Source of the DNA: Desulfobacteraceae bacterium 4484_190.2
GTDB taxonomy: Bacteria > Desulfobacterota > DSM-4660 > Desulfatiglandales > Desulfatiglandaceae
Reading direction: 5' to 3'
Length of the DNA stretch: 35,664 nucleotides
Assembly: GCA_002050025.1 (NCBI GenBank)
Contig: MVDB01000012.1
Span: forward strand, 1-35,664
The notes below the pieces were generated by a model. It did no database searches and had not been told where the DNA came from. It worked only from the letters and a program-made list of their open reading frames with translations. Shown here piece after piece: positions 33,320-35,664 of the stretch. The number at the start of each line of letters is the position of its first letter. The first letter of the stretch is position 1. The position numbers and the translations under genes were made by a program.

Positions 33320-33464
33320 GTGTGTAGCGCCATCTCACTACCTCTTTTTCCCACCGCCTTAAAATCCTGGCACTTTTACCAGAGGGAGGACATATCCGGG
33401 CCGATTCTACACTCTCAACCGGTGCTTTACCGGTCAAGGGTATAGATCTGGCCGCTGAAGAAGG

Positions 33465-33601
33465 TTGATGGTTTCGTAAAAAGTCGAGAATCTCTTGAAA
33501 ACGTCATTCCGGCGAAAGCCGGAATCCAGTAAATTCAATTACTTCTGGACGCCGGATCAAGTCCGGCATGACGGTTTTGGGACTTTTTACGAGATTGCCA
33601 A
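33465..33601. mobile_element. 137-bp MITE with IS1182-like terminal inverted repeats
   Basis: Left end TTGATGGTTTCGTAAAAAGTC (33465-33485) and right end GACTTTTTACGAGATTGCCAA (33581-33601) are terminal inverted repeats matching at about 16 of 21 positions. The inside is a long imperfect palindrome with hairpins CATTCCGGCGAAAGCCGGAATC and GCCGGATCAAGTCCGGC. There is no coding capacity. Its ends closely match those of the adjacent IS1182-family element, so it is probably a non-autonomous derivative moved by that transposase. AAGG flanks it on both sides (33461-33464 and 33600-33603, the latter overlapping the repeat end). Confidence 0.8.
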
Positions 33602-33603
33602 GG

Positions 33604-35507
33604 TTGATGGCCCTGTAAAAAGTCAGAAGCCCATTATGCGGTAGTTATGGTCATATGCCCATAACTACGGATAAATAGGACAAAAAACTTTCTCAATTGG
33701 CTCCAAGCCATTAGAAAATGCTCTTTGATAACATAAATAGCATGCATTTGACCTGACAAGCCTCTTTCATGGGCTGCCTTATAATCATTAACCGCCTTTC
33801 GGACGGCAGTTGCCCTGAAGATGTTCACTCCGATGGCTTTTAAGGTGGCACAGAACCGAACGGCCTTAAGACCTCTAACTCTCAGATGTTTAACTCCAGT
33901 TCTTCTGTCGTATTCTGACACGGTAGCTTCAGAGCCTGAACGCCACCTGTAGCGGTCTTTAAACTCATCGGTTTGCTCATAAGCTCTTCGCTTTGACAAT
34001 CTCATTTCTTTTTCCGTATAGCGAAGATAATGATGCTTCTTGCCTTGCTTCACCGGGCAGGTGGTCTGATTCGGACAATTCATGCACTGCTGGGAATCAA
34101 AAGCTACAGTGTGCCTGATTTTCTTCTTTTTTGTCCTAATAGGCTTATGGCCTTGCGGGCAAGAAACAATGGTTCCTTTTTCAGTCACTTCAAAATCCGA
34201 CAGGCTGATGCTACTTTCTTTTTTGCTGCCCATTGTAGGAGCAATAAGGTCTACACCAAGCTGTTTGGCCTCCTGACAGTTCTCATCGCTGCCATAAAGA
34301 GAATCGGCTAAAACTTCTTCAGGTGAAAGGTTACGTTCCTTGGTCGATTCAATAGCGGGAATCAAGGCATTGGCATCGCTTTCATGGGCAGGGTCCACTT
34401 GAACATGGGTGATCAAATTCAGTGTCCCTTCTCTGGCTTCTTCCTCCTTACAGTAGGTCTCCATCACCTGTACCTGATAACCCTGTCCTTTATGACCACT
34501 GTAGGTTGCGTCAGGATCTGAAGGGTTCTGAAGAGAGTCAGAAGGAATATCTTTTGGCTTTTTCACTTCAACCGGATCCTTATCATCTGATACATTGACA
34601 TTGCATTGTTCTTTTAAAACGCGCTCAAGCAGTTTGTAACTATGCATAGCCTTAACTTCGGGATGATCTTTGAACTGCTGAACCAAGTTAAAAAGATCAG
34701 CGCTGACTGAGGCAAGAGTTTTGGCCGATTCTGAAGGCTTTACCATAGAAAAGCATTGCAGGGATTTTTCAGAAAAATATTTATCAATGATGCCTTTATC
34801 TACAGTATCAAATATCTCTTTGTGCCCACGCTTTAAGTTGACCAGAAACTTGTTGATGCCTGAAGTAAAAATACCGATTCTACCTAGGCGCCGCATGTTG
34901 GATTTAATGTGAACCGAGTCTATCCTTTGATTGTCGGTGTTGACCTTGAAAACCTTTGCCAGCTTATCGGTAGTATAGTCAAATAAAACTGTATCCAGAG
35001 CATTATCGACAACAATGCTGCGCATATTCCATAAGGTCTTAGGACACATATATTTGGCTGAATCCGACTCCTCGGTGATATTGAGAGCATAATGCCACTG
35101 GATGTTAAAAGACAATTGGTTGACTGTTTCTTCATCGCTCAGATCGTGTGTTTGCTGAAGAACCAGAGCACCAAGCACAGTGTATAGTTCTTTTGTAGGA
35201 CGGCCAAACTCATCATTAAAAAACGGGGCCACTTTGCCAACGGGAAGTTCACACAGAAGTTCTTTTTTAAATAGCCCCGCCCATGACTTATCCAGTAGTT
35301 CTCGACGTTTTGGGCTCAGAAAACTCCAGGGATCAAAAAGATCGTTCTGTTTTTGGTTTTTAATTCGAATCATGCTCTTCACCTGCATTTTGATTGATTA
35401 CGTGAGTTGCTTATACCAAAATGTAAAGCAAAAAGCAAGTGAAAATAGCAGCTATGTTTAATTATTTCAGGTCGTTAAATGAGTTTTACTTTTTACGAAT
35501 GCATCAA
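33604..35507 (-). mobile_element. IS1182-family insertion sequence
   Basis: About 1.9 kb, bounded by TTGATG-N5-GTAAAAAGT (33604-33623) and the inverted ACTTTTTAC-N5-CATCAA (35488-35507). One long transposase gene fills it on the minus strand. CAAGGTT is found at both borders (33599-33605 and 35505-35511), suggesting a short target duplication that includes AAGG. It inserted directly beside the MITE. Ends are complete and the transposase frame is open, so the element may still be active. Confidence 0.85.
33634..35388 (-). CDS. IS1182-family transposase
   Basis: 584 residues (or 579 from the ATG at 35373, which has the better ribosome site AGGTGA). N-terminal DUF772 region: FFNDEFGRPTKELYTVLGALVLQQ, LSDEETVNQLSFNIQWHYAL. 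The DDE catalytic core has Asp in NQRIDSVHIKSNMRR, Asp in EVLADSLYGSDEN and Glu in WRSGSEATVSEYDRR. Between them lies a zinc-knuckle-like cysteine cluster, CPQGHKP ... CMNCPNQTTCPV, usual for this family. It catalyses cut-and-paste or copy movement of the element whose ends flank it. The frame is uninterrupted. Confidence 0.93.
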   Translation of the reverse strand: MQVKSMIRIKNQKQNDLFDPWSFLSPKRRELLDKSWAGLFKKELLCELPVGKVAPFFNDEFGRPTKELYTVLGALVLQQTHDLSDEETVNQLSFNIQWHYALNITEESDSAKYMCPKTLWNMRSIVVDNALDTVLFDYTTDKLAKVFKVNTDNQRIDSVHIKSNMRRLGRIGIFTSGINKFLVNLKRGHKEIFDTVDKGIIDKYFSEKSLQCFSMVKPSESAKTLASVSADLFNLVQQFKDHPEVKAMHSYKLLERVLKEQCNVNVSDDKDPVEVKKPKDIPSDSLQNPSDPDATYSGHKGQGYQVQVMETYCKEEEAREGTLNLITHVQVDPAHESDANALIPAIESTKERNLSPEEVLADSLYGSDENCQEAKQLGVDLIAPTMGSKKESSISLSDFEVTEKGTIVSCPQGHKPIRTKKKKIRHTVAFDSQQCMNCPNQTTCPVKQGKKHHYLRYTEKEMRLSKRRAYEQTDEFKDRYRWRSGSEATVSEYDRRTGVKHLRVRGLKAVRFCATLKAIGVNIFRATAVRKAVNDYKAAHERGLSGQMHAIYVIKEHFLMAWSQLRKFFVLFIRSYGHMTITTA

Positions 35508-35664
35508 GGTTAACTGATGAAAACTGAAGCAACTGTGAATCTGACAACCTGCATATTTACAGATAAATAAAGCAACTATTTTTAATATATCTTTTGATTT
35601 TTACTTGTTTGAAAATCCCGGAACAATTCTGGGTAATTTGAAAGGATTTGGTTACTTAGTCAAA

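Noticed and set aside
33380-33464. Remnant of a sigma54-activator-like coding region (frame reading LSTGALPVKGIDLAAEE)
   Set aside because: Too short to support; the resemblance is to a generic linker segment.

Overview
The window looks like chromosome from an anaerobic Gram-negative bacterium, most likely a sulfate-reducer-like member of the Desulfobacterota. This is inferred, not proven. The pointers are a CooC/AcsF-type nickel-insertion ATPase of CO dehydrogenase, solute-binding proteins with signal-peptidase-I leaders, and short palindromic intergenic repeats of the 'CCGGCGAAAGCCGG' and 'CCCCCTTTAATAAAGGGGG' types.

Layout. (1) 1-783: 3' part of an M20 peptidase, + strand, cut by the window edge. 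(2) 5162-891, minus strand: class II aldolase, sugar-type ABC binding protein and two permeases, with no ATPase in the window. (3) 5484-6873, + strand: a promoter overlapped by a palindromic operator, then a small cupin and a GntR/UTRA repressor. (4) 14267-7592, minus strand: a complete-looking dipeptide/opine-type ABC operon ending in an M20 peptidase, except that its second ATPase has lost the Walker A region. It diverges from an RpiR regulator (15021-15947). (5) 17022-16222: an HD-domain hydrolase. (6) 17762-28237, + strand: a tightly packed nine-gene catabolic operon: ATPase, ATPase, binding protein, permease, permease, broken dehydrogenase, intact dehydrogenase, HTH-DctP fusion regulator, MmgE/PrpD protein. 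(7) 28397-31983: CooC-like ATPase, SerC and AsnRS. (8) 32365-32009 and 33080-32808, minus strand: a lone receiver-domain protein and a small zinc-ribbon-like protein. (9) 33465-35507: a 137-bp MITE abutting an IS1182-family element that shares its terminal inverted repeats.

How the genes work together. The two dipeptide-family transporters each sit with enzymes acting on amino-acid-like substrates: an M20 peptidase/deacylase in one, and lysine-6-dehydrogenase/saccharopine-reductase-like proteins plus an MmgE/PrpD protein in the other. Both look like uptake-plus-catabolism cassettes for peptides or N-substituted amino acids, for example opine-like compounds.

The most unusual item is the protein at 25714-26877. 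It joins an XRE-type DNA-binding domain to a TRAP-transporter DctP solute-binding domain, with no signal peptide. It reads as a cytoplasmic ligand-sensing transcription factor built from a periplasmic binding protein. Also notable are frame-disrupting internal deletions in two transport/catabolic genes, a 106-bp-period tandem duplication of the dppF/dppA junction, and the MITE/IS pair.
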